Shown: positions 8,186 to 17,444 of the stretch, one piece after another
Position numbering within the stretch: the stretch's first letter is position 1
How the letters are laid out: each line of letters begins with the position of its first letter
NCBI GenBank assembly: GCA_934394585.1
Contig: CAKRQU010000005.1
Coordinates: 16,507 to 80,506, forward strand
Reading direction: 5' to 3'
Source: an uncultured Eubacteriales bacterium
GTDB taxonomy: Bacteria > Bacillota > Clostridia > Oscillospirales > CAG-272
DNA length: 64,000 nucleotides
Translations under genes and position numbers: made by a program
Notes under the pieces: generated by a model
What the model saw: only the letters and a program-made list of their open reading frames with translations
Told to the model about the DNA's origin: nothing
Database searches by the model: none

Positions 8186-8662
8186 TTATTTGCAGAGGAT
8201 GCAGACTGCATGGCAGGCTATTCCTTCCTCATTTCCCGTAAAACCGAGATGTTCCTCCGTTGTTCCTTTGATATTTACACAACCTGTGGGAATTTCGAGC
8301 GCTTTTGCTATATTTTCTTTCATTTTATCGGTATACGGGGATATTTTTGGACGCTGCGCGATAAGCGTCACGTCTATATTTCCCACGCTGTAGCCGAGTG
8401 CGGCGATTTTTTTATGTACTTCTCCGAGCAGGATCATGCTCGATATACCTTTATATTTCATATCGCTGTCGGGAAAATGCTTTCCTATATCGCCGAGTGC
8501 GGCGGCACCGAGCAGCGCATCGCAAACTGCATGCAAGAGAACATCCGCGTCGGAATGCCCGAGGAGCCCTTTTTCATGCGGAATTTCGACTCCGCCGAGA
8601 AACAGCTTTCTGCTTTCGGTAAGACGATGAACATCGTATCCGTGACCTATGCGTATATTCAT
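8186..8662 (-). CDS. ispF: 2-C-methyl-D-erythritol 2,4-cyclodiphosphate synthase
   Basis: This enzyme performs the fifth step of the MEP isoprenoid pathway, closing the cyclodiphosphate ring. The 158 residues are the family length. The zinc ligands Asp and His are visible in GHGYDVH (6-12), and the third in GHSDADVLLHAVCDALLGA. The C-terminal KGTTEEHLGFTG motif is present. The start overlaps the stop of ispD by four bases (ATGA), so the two consecutive-pathway enzymes are translationally coupled. The product feeds undecaprenyl phosphate synthesis, which links to uppP elsewhere in the window. Confidence 0.96.
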   Translation of the reverse strand: MNIRIGHGYDVHRLTESRKLFLGGVEIPHEKGLLGHSDADVLLHAVCDALLGAAALGDIGKHFPDSDMKYKGISSMILLGEVHKKIAALGYSVGNIDVTLIAQRPKISPYTDKMKENIAKALEIPTGCVNIKGTTEEHLGFTGNEEGIACHAVCILCK

Positions 8663-9414
8663 CCGCGATTTCTCCTTTCCATTATTCCGAGAGCGGCGGG
8701 AATATCCGCTTTCGTCGTTATTTTTATATTGTCTGAGCCTGTTTCCACGCAGAAAACGCTGAATCCCGCGTGCTCCGCCATCATGGAATCATCCGTTATG
8801 GAAGCGCCTTTGTTTTTGCAGGTTTTCAGTGAAACGAAGTACACGTTCTTTTTGAAAACCTGCGGAGTCTGTGCGCGCCATACCAGACTTCTGTCAAGCG
8901 TACCGCTTATTTTCCCGTTTTCATCAACCTTTTTCAGCGTATCGGACGATTTTGTCGCCGCTATTGCGGCGCCGGTCCTGTATGCGGTTTCCACTACGGA
9001 AGCTATTTTTTCAGGAGTGATAAGGCAGCGTGCGCCGTCGTGCACGGCGACAAAATCCGCTTTTCCCGATATTGCCGAAAATCCTTTCTCCGCGGATTTA
9101 GCCCGCGTATTTCCCCCGGTCACTACGCGCGAAAGCTTTGAAAGCGAATATTTCTTTTTGAAAACATCGTCATAATACGATGTTTCGGCTTCGTTTGCAA
9201 CGACCACTATTTCATCTATCAGGTCGCATTCCTGAAATGCGCAGAGCGTATGAGCGATAACGCTTTTTCCTTCCAGCTCGATGAGTTGCTTCGAATCACC
9301 GCCCATTCTGGTGCTCGTACCGGCGGCGAGAATGACAGCAGATGTGAAAGGATGTGCGCTTTTCTTTGTGATCACATTGACAGCCATGCTTATTTTTTTC
9401 AGTATATTTTTCAT
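8659..9414 (-). CDS. ispD: 2-C-methyl-D-erythritol 4-phosphate cytidylyltransferase
   Basis: This enzyme transfers CMP from CTP to MEP in the third step of the pathway. The nucleotide-binding loop AVILAAGTSTRMG is at 26-38, and VHDGARCLI and the C-terminal 'NIKITTKADI' follow. The protein has about 24 residues ahead of the catalytic core, rich in Lys and not a signal peptide; most IspD proteins begin directly at the core. The ATG at 9414 was chosen because GGAGGA lies five bases upstream; a TTG just before it is not needed. It is transcribed divergently from cdaA, with an AT-rich shared control region (9415-9595), and leads into ispF. Confidence 0.94.
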   Translation of the reverse strand: MKNILKKISMAVNVITKKSAHPFTSAVILAAGTSTRMGGDSKQLIELEGKSVIAHTLCAFQECDLIDEIVVVANEAETSYYDDVFKKKYSLSKLSRVVTGGNTRAKSAEKGFSAISGKADFVAVHDGARCLITPEKIASVVETAYRTGAAIAATKSSDTLKKVDENGKISGTLDRSLVWRAQTPQVFKKNVYFVSLKTCKNKGASITDDSMMAEHAGFSVFCVETGSDNIKITTKADIPAALGIMERRNRG

Positions 9415-9595
9415 CAAAATCCTCCGTAGGATGTCTGTAACTCATTTATAATGCATATTATACCACAAAAACGGTCTGCGGGCGATAAAAAAAGTAAAAA
9501 AATTGAAAATAATATAAAAAATTTTTAAAAATCTATTTATTTATATGTGGAAATATATTATAATATAGTGTACAATAAAGCTTCAGAGGGGTGTT

Positions 9596-10435
9596 TTGGA
9601 TTTGGAACTGCTTAAATACATTGCCGAACAGTTTCTGGCAATCAAGCTGATTGATATTCTTGATATCGCCGTAGTGTCGATACTCATTTATTATATAATA
9701 AAATTTATCCGTGACAGGCGCGCGAGCAAACTGGCTCTCGGTGTTCTGATGATACTTGTTGTTTTGCTGATAAGCGATATACTCGATATGCGCGCGCTGA
9801 AATTCCTGCTTTCAAATATAGTGCAGGTCGGACTTATTTCGCTGATAATAATTTTCCAGCCTGAATTGCGCTCCGCTCTCGAAAAAATGGGCGGAAGTCC
9901 TTTCCGCTCCATCAAAAATGCGGGCGAAGCGAAATCGTCCCAGACAAAGCACTCGGTGATAACAAACATATGCGAGGCGGCCAGCGATCTCGCAAAGGAA
10001 TATACGGGCGCGCTGATCGTGATAGAGCGTTCCACGCCGCTCGGCGATATAATAAAAACGGGTACGGTAATAAATGCCGATGTCACCGTGCCGTTGCTGC
10101 GCAATATTTTTTACAATAAAGCCCCGCTGCACGACGGTGCCGTGGTTATAAAAAACGGCAGAATCTGCGCCGCAGGTTGCTTCCTTCCCATGTCCACAAA
10201 TGACGATATAATAAAAGATCTCGGTACGCGCCACCGCTCCGCCATAGGTATGAGTGAAAACAGCGATGCCGTGGTAGTAGTGGTTTCCGAGGAAACCGGC
10301 ACGATATCCATCGCGGTGGACGGACAGCTGAAGCGAAACTATGATATGGGCACATTGCAGTCCGAGCTTTCCGTTCTTCTCGGCGAAGATCAGCACGCAA
10401 AGGAACGCAAGGCGGACAAAGCACATGAAGCCTGA
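9596..10435 (+). CDS. cdaA: Diadenylate cyclase CdaA (membrane c-di-AMP synthase)
   Basis: CdaA condenses two ATP into the essential messenger cyclic di-AMP. Three membrane helices occupy about residues 17-90, followed by the DAC domain with the catalytic motifs DGA (180-182) and RHR (212-214). The 279 residues match the CdaA class. The TTG start at 9596 follows a purine-rich AGAGGGG. An AT-rich promoter with TATAAT lies about 35 bases upstream. The next gene encodes its regulator CdaR, as in Bacillus, but glmM, the usual third gene, is absent. It opens a nine-gene co-directional run that also holds rel, so the two nucleotide second messengers are co-located. Confidence 0.96.
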   Translation: MDLELLKYIAEQFLAIKLIDILDIAVVSILIYYIIKFIRDRRASKLALGVLMILVVLLISDILDMRALKFLLSNIVQVGLISLIIIFQPELRSALEKMGGSPFRSIKNAGEAKSSQTKHSVITNICEAASDLAKEYTGALIVIERSTPLGDIIKTGTVINADVTVPLLRNIFYNKAPLHDGAVVIKNGRICAAGCFLPMSTNDDIIKDLGTRHRSAIGMSENSDAVVVVVSEETGTISIAVDGQLKRNYDMGTLQSELSVLLGEDQHAKERKADKAHEA

Positions 10436-10468
10436 CACAATGAATACCGGAAAAGGAGGGGCAACGCA

Positions 10469-10987
10469 TTGAAGCCGAGTAAAATAAGCGACTTTTTCAA
10501 GCCGAAAAACACTGTGGTCGACAGGGAAGATGGCTCCGACGACTACACTGTGAAGCAAAATAAAAAAGCCGATATAATAATAAGAATTTTTTCCATACTT
10601 GCGGCGATAATAATCTGGATTTACGCCGTGAGCACCGACGGTGCAATAAAAACAATAGATTATAAATTCACAAGCGCGGATATAGTTCTCGAAAATGCGG
10701 AGATTCTTTCGGAAAGGACTCTGAAAGTAATCATAGAGGAAACGGATATAACAGTCACCGTAAAGGGCAGAAAGCTGAGCGCAGGAGATGCCGCGAGAAA
10801 CAAAATAAAAGTATATGTTGATGTCGCCGGAATAAATTCCGTGGGAGAAACGGTGCTGAAGCTGAATGTAAAGGTACCGCTCGGCGTTACGCTCGATTCT
10901 TTTTCACCGGAATATGTAAAGGCGGACGTGACGCTCGGTTCTCCGCTTAATCTGCCTGCCGAAAGCAGCATGGATTCAAACGGGTGA
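10469..10987 (+). CDS. cdaR: Short YbbR-domain protein, CdaR-like regulator of CdaA
   Basis: This is a 172-residue protein anchored by one N-terminal membrane helix (about 34-53, IIIRIFSILAAIIIWIYAVS), with the rest exported. It shows a single YbbR-type beta domain ('ITVTVKGRKLSAGDAARNKIKVYVD'). Bacillus CdaR is nearly three times longer with several such domains, so this is a minimal version. In Firmicutes CdaR binds CdaA and modulates its activity; that role is inferred here from family and adjacency. The TTG start follows AGGAGGGG. Its stop nearly touches the next ATG, which implies coupling. Confidence 0.85.
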   Translation: MKPSKISDFFKPKNTVVDREDGSDDYTVKQNKKADIIIRIFSILAAIIIWIYAVSTDGAIKTIDYKFTSADIVLENAEILSERTLKVIIEETDITVTVKGRKLSAGDAARNKIKVYVDVAGINSVGETVLKLNVKVPLGVTLDSFSPEYVKADVTLGSPLNLPAESSMDSNG

Positions 10988-10989
10988 TT

Positions 10990-12594
10990 ATGCAGAAATA
11001 TATAGTACAGAATATAAAATTGCCGATAGGAGCTTCAACATACGATGTTTTCTCTTCCGCGAGAAAGCGTTTGTTGAAGTTCTTTTCCGCAAAAAACATA
11101 AACGATCTGAAAATATATAAAAAATCCGTGGATGCAAGAAAGAAAAACGATATAAAATTCGTTTATTCCGTGATGGCATCCGCAGAGGGGAAAGCGGACG
11201 TTTCAAAACTCGCCTCGGAAGGCATTGCCGTGGCAAAAAATGCGGATATTTCCCCCGTTTTCGGGAGCGAGGAAATGCACGGGCGACCTGTGATAGTCGG
11301 ATTCGGTCCGTGCGGAATGTTTGCGGCGCTTCTGCTTGCTAAATACGGATATCGCCCCATAGTTCTGGAGCGCGGCAAAAATACAAAGGAAAGAAGCGCG
11401 GACGCGGCGCATTTTTACGAGAGCGGAAAGCTCGATACCGAGTCGAATATCCAGTTCGGCGCGGGCGGCGCAGGTACTTTTTCCGACGGAAAGCTGATGA
11501 CGCGCATAAACGATCCGAAATGTGCCTTTGTTCTCGAAACAATGGTTTCGTGCGGAGCACCTGAGGATATACTTTCAAATGCACGCCCCCATGTGGGAAC
11601 AGACCATCTGAAAACCGTGGTATCGGAAATGGAAAATCAGATAGTTTCTCTCGGCGGCGAAATAAGATATAAAACGCGTTTTGACGGATTTGCCGCAGAG
11701 TCCGGACGCACTGTGCGCAGCATTGCCGCGGGCGGAGATACCGTGGAATGCGGAGTTCTCGTTCTCGCCGTGGGACACAGCGCGAGAGATACGTTTTCCG
11801 TTCTCGGCAAAAGCTCGCTCGTGCTTACGCCGAAGCCTTTTTCCGTGGGCGTGAGAACAGAGCATCTTCAGGAAAACATTGACAAAGCGCTGTACGGCGA
11901 TATGGCGGGAGATCCGCGTCTGCCTGTCGGAGAATATAATCTTTCCTGCCATATCGGAGGGAGAGGCGTATATACATTCTGCATGTGTCCCGGCGGCGAA
12001 GTCGTAGCCGCCGCATCCGAACACGGCGGAGTGGTGACAAACGGCATGAGCAGCTACAGCCGCGACGGGAAAAATGCCAATTGCGCTGTTGCCGTTTCCG
12101 TATTGCCGGAGGATTTCGGCGGCACGGTTAGCGGAGCCATAGATTTTCAGCGCAGGATAGAAAGGGCGGCATACGCGGCTGGCGGCGGAAATTACACTGC
12201 GCCGTGCCAGAGCATGGGCAGCTTTCTCGGCAAAGGCACAAAAAACGATGTCGGCGGCATTTCTCCGACATACATGGACGGCAATGTCGCATTTACCGAG
12301 CTGGAAAAGATATTTCCGTCGTTTATTACAGACTCATTGCGGACCGGCTTTTGCGATTTCGATAAAAAGCTGCACGGATTTGCAGCAGAAGACGCAGTGA
12401 TAACAGCGCCTGAAACGCGCACCTCGTCGCCTTTGCGCATGCAGCGCGACGCGGATTTCACGGCGAAAAATTATGATAATATATATGTTGGCGGAGAGGG
12501 CGCCGGATATGCCGGCGGCATAACGAGTGCCGCGCTCGACGGCGTGAATATCGCGCTGGCGATAATGGCGCGTTTCAGTCCTCCTGCATTGTAA
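10990..12594 (+). CDS. FAD-dependent dehydrogenase-like protein (COG2509 family)
   Basis: This is a 534-residue flavoprotein. After an N-terminal domain of about 85 residues comes the dinucleotide-binding motif (GFGPCGMFAALLLAKYGYRP) and an acidic/basic strand end 'VLERG'. The C-terminus has a second FAD-contacting stretch (VGGEGAGYAGGITSAALDG). The family is widespread in Firmicutes and its substrate is unknown. The ATG at 10990 was chosen; an in-frame GTG at 10984 overlaps the end of cdaR. The three-base gap to the cdaR stop suggests translational coupling. It sits between c-di-AMP and DNA-repair genes, which gives no clear functional hint. The name is a family assignment only. Confidence 0.85.
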   Translation: MQKYIVQNIKLPIGASTYDVFSSARKRLLKFFSAKNINDLKIYKKSVDARKKNDIKFVYSVMASAEGKADVSKLASEGIAVAKNADISPVFGSEEMHGRPVIVGFGPCGMFAALLLAKYGYRPIVLERGKNTKERSADAAHFYESGKLDTESNIQFGAGGAGTFSDGKLMTRINDPKCAFVLETMVSCGAPEDILSNARPHVGTDHLKTVVSEMENQIVSLGGEIRYKTRFDGFAAESGRTVRSIAAGGDTVECGVLVLAVGHSARDTFSVLGKSSLVLTPKPFSVGVRTEHLQENIDKALYGDMAGDPRLPVGEYNLSCHIGGRGVYTFCMCPGGEVVAAASEHGGVVTNGMSSYSRDGKNANCAVAVSVLPEDFGGTVSGAIDFQRRIERAAYAAGGGNYTAPCQSMGSFLGKGTKNDVGGISPTYMDGNVAFTELEKIFPSFITDSLRTGFCDFDKKLHGFAAEDAVITAPETRTSSPLRMQRDADFTAKNYDNIYVGGEGAGYAGGITSAALDGVNIALAIMARFSPPAL

Positions 12595-12610
12595 AAAGGA
12601 GTGAAAATCT

Positions 12611-14728
12611 TTGAGAACGGAGAAAAAATGGGTACTTCTCGAGCAGGATGACGTGCAGGTGAAAGCGCTTTCCGATGCTCTGGGCGTATCGTCAGTGACG
12701 GCGCGTGTGCTGATAAACCGCGGCTATTCCGATGCGGAAAAAGCAAAGGCTTTTATCGAAAAATCCGAAAGCTTTCTGCATAATCCTTTTCTTCTCCGCG
12801 ATATGGACAAAGCCGTTTCGCGCATACTCCGCGCCATCGAAAATAACGAAAAAATAACGGTTTACGGAGATTACGATGCCGACGGTGTAACATCGACATC
12901 GCTTTTGCTCCGATATTTCAGAAGCAAAGAGGCAAATGCCGATTTTTATATTCCGTCGCGCGAGGAAGAGGGCTACGGAATAAACCGCGATGCGATAAAT
13001 ACAATAAAAGAAAGCGGGACAAGCCTGATAGTGACCGTGGATACGGGAATAACCGCCGCGGAAGAAGCGGCTTTTGCCCGTGAACTCGGCATGGATATGG
13101 TCATCACGGATCACCATCAGTGTCCGCAGGTGCTCCCCGATGCGGCAGCCGTTGTAAATCCGCACAGACCCGACTGCGAGTATCCGTACAAGGACCTCGC
13201 GGGGGTAGGCGTGGCATTCAAACTGGTATGTGCGCTGGAACTGGCTGAAAACGACGGCGGAAATTATAATATAGAAACAATAAAGGATGTCTGCCGCGAG
13301 TATATCGCGCTTGCCGCCATAGGCACCATAGCGGATGTCATGCCGGTGACGGATGAAAACAGAATAATCATTCACATAGGGCTGAATATGATACGCGGCA
13401 CGGAGGATATCGGGATAAAGGCGCTTTTTGCCGCATCGGATATAGAAACGGATACAAACAGAAATAAAAGAAGTGTCCTGAAGCGCATATCCGTTTCATC
13501 GGTGGCTTTCGGCGTGGTGCCGAGGATAAATGCCTCAGGGCGTATGGGCGACGCGGGCAGAGCCGTGCAGCTTTTCATGACGAAATCGCCGGAGCTTGCA
13601 AATGCGATAGCAGAGGAGCTTTGCGCATACAACAGAGAAAGGCAGGCTCTGGAATATTCCATATTCAGCGAAGCTGAAAAATTTCTGCGTGACAATCCCG
13701 ACTGCGCCGGGAAAAACATACTTGTGATAGCGGGCGAGGATTGGCACAACGGGGTGATAGGCATAGTCGCATCAAAAATAACCGAAAAATACGGAAAGCC
13801 GAGCGTGCTCATTTCATTGCCGAAAAGCGGCGATGAGGGTCGCGGCTCCGCGCGAAGCGTTGCGGGATTTGACATATTTTCGGCTTTCTGCGATTGCTCG
13901 GAATTGCTGATAAAATTCGGCGGTCATGAAGGCGCGGCGGGGCTGAGCATACTGCGCGAAAATATAAATTCTTTCCGCGAAAAGATAAATGAGTATGCGG
14001 GAAATATATTTTCAAAGGGAATGCCGGAGCCTGAATGCAAAGCGGACTGTATAATATCCCCCGATGAAATAAATATGATACAGGCTAATGAGCTTTATCT
14101 GCTCGAGCCTTACGGTATAGGCAATCCTGCGCCGATTTTCATGCTGGAAGATGCGGTAATCGACGATATCGTGATGCTGAAAGGCGACAAGCATACAAAA
14201 GCGATGATAGATTGCGATAATACGGATGTGCCCGCATTGTTTTTCGGTCGCAATCTTTACGATGAGGGATATGAAAAGGGCGACGAAGCCGATATACTTT
14301 TCAATATGGACGTAAACGAATTCCGCGGAGTATGCACCGTGCAGATGATGGGAAAAGAAATCCGTTTCGGCGGAGAAACCGCAGAGGCGTATGCCGAAGC
14401 GGAAAAGGATGCACGCAGATTTGTGTGCGGAGAGGGACTTTGCGCTCCGGATGATTTTCCGCTGCGCGACGATTTTGCGGATTTTTACCGCTATCTGCGC
14501 AAAAATCTCCATACGGGAAAATGCGAGATAAACGCAAAGTCGGTGCTCCGTCTTTTCCCCGAAATATCGTATCTGAAGCTGCTGCTGATGATACTTGTGC
14601 TCGAAGATTGCGCACTGATACATACGGAAATGCGTTCCGGTCTGAATTACGTTTTTTCCGTTCCTTCCGTTACGGAAAAAACAGATATTACAAAAAACAG
14701 GCTTCTCGAAAAAATAAAAATAGGATAA
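12611..14728 (+). CDS. recJ: Single-stranded-DNA exonuclease RecJ
   Basis: RecJ is a 5'-3' single-strand exonuclease used in recombination, mismatch and base-excision repair. The DHH phosphoesterase core has DYDAD at 87-91 and DHH at 167-169. The DHHA1 part has the glycine-rich GGHEGAAG motif, and an OB-like domain with a C-terminal extension completes 705 residues. The TTG start at 12611 lies nine bases after GGAG. It is followed by rel. In many Firmicutes the apt gene lies between recJ and rel; it is missing here. No disrupted motif is seen. Confidence 0.95.
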   Translation: MRTEKKWVLLEQDDVQVKALSDALGVSSVTARVLINRGYSDAEKAKAFIEKSESFLHNPFLLRDMDKAVSRILRAIENNEKITVYGDYDADGVTSTSLLLRYFRSKEANADFYIPSREEEGYGINRDAINTIKESGTSLIVTVDTGITAAEEAAFARELGMDMVITDHHQCPQVLPDAAAVVNPHRPDCEYPYKDLAGVGVAFKLVCALELAENDGGNYNIETIKDVCREYIALAAIGTIADVMPVTDENRIIIHIGLNMIRGTEDIGIKALFAASDIETDTNRNKRSVLKRISVSSVAFGVVPRINASGRMGDAGRAVQLFMTKSPELANAIAEELCAYNRERQALEYSIFSEAEKFLRDNPDCAGKNILVIAGEDWHNGVIGIVASKITEKYGKPSVLISLPKSGDEGRGSARSVAGFDIFSAFCDCSELLIKFGGHEGAAGLSILRENINSFREKINEYAGNIFSKGMPEPECKADCIISPDEINMIQANELYLLEPYGIGNPAPIFMLEDAVIDDIVMLKGDKHTKAMIDCDNTDVPALFFGRNLYDEGYEKGDEADILFNMDVNEFRGVCTVQMMGKEIRFGGETAEAYAEAEKDARRFVCGEGLCAPDDFPLRDDFADFYRYLRKNLHTGKCEINAKSVLRLFPEISYLKLLLMILVLEDCALIHTEMRSGLNYVFSVPSVTEKTDITKNRLLEKIKIG

Positions 14729-14750
14729 CTGCGGGAAGCGGGAGAAAAAT

Positions 14751-16961
14751 ATGTTTTACGGCACAGATAAGCTGATGTTCATACTGGAAAGTACGGGCAA
14801 AGCTTATAATATCGACAAAATAAAAAAAGCATACGAATATGCGAAAGAGCTTCATAGCGGACAATTCCGCAAAAGCGGGGAGGAATATATAAATCATCCT
14901 CTCGCCGTGGCGGAAATCGTCGCGGGGCTCGGACTTGATACCGATTCCGTATGCGCCGCGCTTCTGCACGATACCGTGGAGGATTGCTCCGAAAAAACGG
15001 ATATCGACAAGATACGAAAACTTTTCGGCGACAGCGTGGCGGAGCTGGTGGACGGTCTTACAAAGCTTGTCCAGATTCCTTTTGAGGACAAAGAAGACGA
15101 GCACATGGAAAACCTGCGCAAAATGTTTTTTGCCATGGCAAAGGATATCCGCGTCATCTTTATAAAGCTGGCTGACAGACTGCACAATATGCGCACGCTC
15201 GACGCGCAGGAGGAAAGCAAACGCCGCCGCATAGCGCTGGAAACGATGCATGTCTATGCTCCCCTCGCTCACCGTCTCGGTATGCAGAAAATAAAGCAGG
15301 AGCTGGAAAATCTCGCGCTTTCCTATCTCGACCCGATAGGCTATGACGAGGTTCGGAATGACATAAGCAAAAAATACGGGCAAAATCGCGGATTTATAGA
15401 CAATATAAAGAAAAGCATAACAGAATATCTGAAAGAAAACGGACTCGATGTCACAATAGAGGGGCGCGTAAAATCGGTTTACAGCATATATCGCAAGATG
15501 TATCAGCAAAATAAAAATTTCGATGAAATCTACGATTTTTATGCCGTCCGTATAATTGTGAATACCGTAGCCGAATGCTACAGCGCGCTCGGATATATTC
15601 ATGAAATGTACAATTCCATCCCCGGCAGATTCAAGGACTACATTTCCACGCCTAAGGCAAACATGTACAGTTCGCTCCATACCACGGTAATAGGCAGGGA
15701 CGGCATTCCTTTCGAAGTTCAGATACGCACATGGGAAATGCACCACATAGCCGAATACGGTATCGCGGCGCACTGGAAATATAAATCCGGCGACAGAACA
15801 AAAGAAGATATAGATAAAAAGCTGGAATGGATATCAAAGCTTGTGGAGGATGAATCCACCACGGCGGATCACGACGATTTTCTGGAAGCGATAAAAATAG
15901 ATATTTTCCAGGATGAAACTTTTGTTTTCACGCCGAAAGGCGATGTGGTAAACCTCCCGCAAAATTCGACATGCATAGATTTTGCATATCACATACATTC
16001 CGCCGTGGGCAACAGGATGGTGGGCGCCAAGGTAAACGGAATGATTGTTCCGATAGACCGCGAGCTGAAAAACGGCGAAATAGTGGAGATACTCACATCC
16101 TCCTCGGCAAAGGGACCGAGCCGCGACTGGCTGAATATAGTAAAAACCAGCGAGGCAAAGGCAAAAATACGTCAGTGGTTCAAAAAGGAAAAACGCGACG
16201 AAAATATTGCCGAGGGCAAAAACGCATTTATTTCGGAGCTGAAACATTACGGCAGGAGCTATACCGACGAACAATTTGAAAAAATCACGGAAAATGTGGC
16301 TGCACGTTGCGGAATGAATAACGCTGCCGAGCTTTTCAATATGCTGGGCTACGGCGGTCTTTCCGTTTCAAAAATATCCGTGCGCATCCGCGACGAATTT
16401 GACAGGATAGTGACACCGCCGCCGGAGGCAGAGCCCATAACGGACGTTTCACAGGTTCAGACGGTGCAAAAGCCCTATTCCAGAGGCAGCTACAACGGAG
16501 TTGCCGTGGATGGTCTGGAGGGCTGTCAGGTGAAATTTGCAAAATGTTGCAATCCGCTCCCCGGGGATAACATCATAGGATTTATCACAAAGGGATACGG
16601 AATATCAGTTCACAAATGCGATTGCAAAAACGCGCTCGCGTCGATGAAGGATAATCCCGACAGGTTTGTGCGCGTGGAATGGCGCAAAACATCGGGCGGA
16701 GGCGATGCTTCGGGCGGTCAGTATGAAGCCGTGATGCGCATTTTCGCGGAGGACAGAATATCTCTGCTCGCCGATATAACATCCGCTCTCGCCGATATGC
16801 GCGTATCTATCATGCAGATAAATACGCAAAACAAAAGCGGCGGTCAGGCGATAATAAGCATAGGCGTGGCGTGCAAAAATCTCGACCACTATACGAGCAT
16901 AGTTTCCAGAATGAAAAATATAAAAGGCGTATATTCCGTAGAACGCGGATATACGTCGTAA
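14751..16961 (+). CDS. rel: Bifunctional (p)ppGpp synthetase/hydrolase Rel
   Basis: This is the stringent-response enzyme. The hydrolase HD domain is intact (LLHDTVED, HD at 73-74). The synthetase domain has YDFYAVRII near 261-269 and RFKD at 293-296, a sequence typical of bifunctional Rel proteins. A TGS domain (about 395-455), a zinc-finger-like Cys cluster (KCCNPLPGD) and a C-terminal ACT domain (last 70 residues) complete 736 residues. The ATG at 14751 follows a purine-rich GGAGAAAA. Both active sites look complete, so both making and hydrolysing alarmone are expected. The gene is followed by dtd, the standard Firmicutes order. Confidence 0.96.
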   Translation: MFYGTDKLMFILESTGKAYNIDKIKKAYEYAKELHSGQFRKSGEEYINHPLAVAEIVAGLGLDTDSVCAALLHDTVEDCSEKTDIDKIRKLFGDSVAELVDGLTKLVQIPFEDKEDEHMENLRKMFFAMAKDIRVIFIKLADRLHNMRTLDAQEESKRRRIALETMHVYAPLAHRLGMQKIKQELENLALSYLDPIGYDEVRNDISKKYGQNRGFIDNIKKSITEYLKENGLDVTIEGRVKSVYSIYRKMYQQNKNFDEIYDFYAVRIIVNTVAECYSALGYIHEMYNSIPGRFKDYISTPKANMYSSLHTTVIGRDGIPFEVQIRTWEMHHIAEYGIAAHWKYKSGDRTKEDIDKKLEWISKLVEDESTTADHDDFLEAIKIDIFQDETFVFTPKGDVVNLPQNSTCIDFAYHIHSAVGNRMVGAKVNGMIVPIDRELKNGEIVEILTSSSAKGPSRDWLNIVKTSEAKAKIRQWFKKEKRDENIAEGKNAFISELKHYGRSYTDEQFEKITENVAARCGMNNAAELFNMLGYGGLSVSKISVRIRDEFDRIVTPPPEAEPITDVSQVQTVQKPYSRGSYNGVAVDGLEGCQVKFAKCCNPLPGDNIIGFITKGYGISVHKCDCKNALASMKDNPDRFVRVEWRKTSGGGDASGGQYEAVMRIFAEDRISLLADITSALADMRVSIMQINTQNKSGGQAIISIGVACKNLDHYTSIVSRMKNIKGVYSVERGYTS

Positions 16962-16977
16962 ATGAGGTGAAAAAGCT

Positions 16978-17436
16978 ATGAGAGCGGTAATACAGCGCGT
17001 ATCCTCGGCGCGGGTTATCTCCGACGGTATCCTCACGGGAAAAGCAGGGAAGGGTTTGGTAATCCTTCTCGGGGTGAAAAAGGGAGATACGGAAAAAGAC
17101 GCGCAGGCGCTCGCGCTCAAAATATCAAAACTGCGCATTTTTTCCGGCGAAAACGACAAGCAGAATCTCAGCATAAATGATATCGGCGGAAGCGCGCTTG
17201 TGATATCCAATTTTACTCTGTATGCCAACTATGCGCACGGAAACCGCCCAGATTATTTTACAAGCGAGGCGCCCGAGCGCGCAAATATGCTATATGAGCA
17301 TTTCATATCGTGCCTGAAAAAAGAAATTCCCGATGTGCAATGCGGGGTTTTCGGCGCGTATATGAAGCCCCAAATAAATGCGGACGGTCCCATAACCATA
17401 GTTATGGACAGCGAAGTTCTTTTGAATAAAGGATAA
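16978..17436 (+). CDS. dtd: D-aminoacyl-tRNA deacylase
   Basis: This enzyme hydrolyses D-amino acids from mischarged tRNAs. The 152 residues start with the hallmark MRAVIQRVSSARV. The two active-site motifs are SNFTLYA (usually SQFTLYA; Asn replaces Gln) and NADGPITI near the C-terminus, corresponding to the GP-cisPro-type motif. It follows rel by 16 bases with AGGTG before the ATG. Its activity has local relevance because the window encodes an aspartate racemase, and DTD limits D-Asp entry into protein; that link is inference. Confidence 0.94.
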   Translation: MRAVIQRVSSARVISDGILTGKAGKGLVILLGVKKGDTEKDAQALALKISKLRIFSGENDKQNLSINDIGGSALVISNFTLYANYAHGNRPDYFTSEAPERANMLYEHFISCLKKEIPDVQCGVFGAYMKPQINADGPITIVMDSEVLLNKG

Positions 17437-17444
17437 AAATTTTT

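Noticed and set aside
14688..15773. 361-codon frame opposite rel
   Set aside because: rel is intact on the plus strand and the antisense product matches nothing known.
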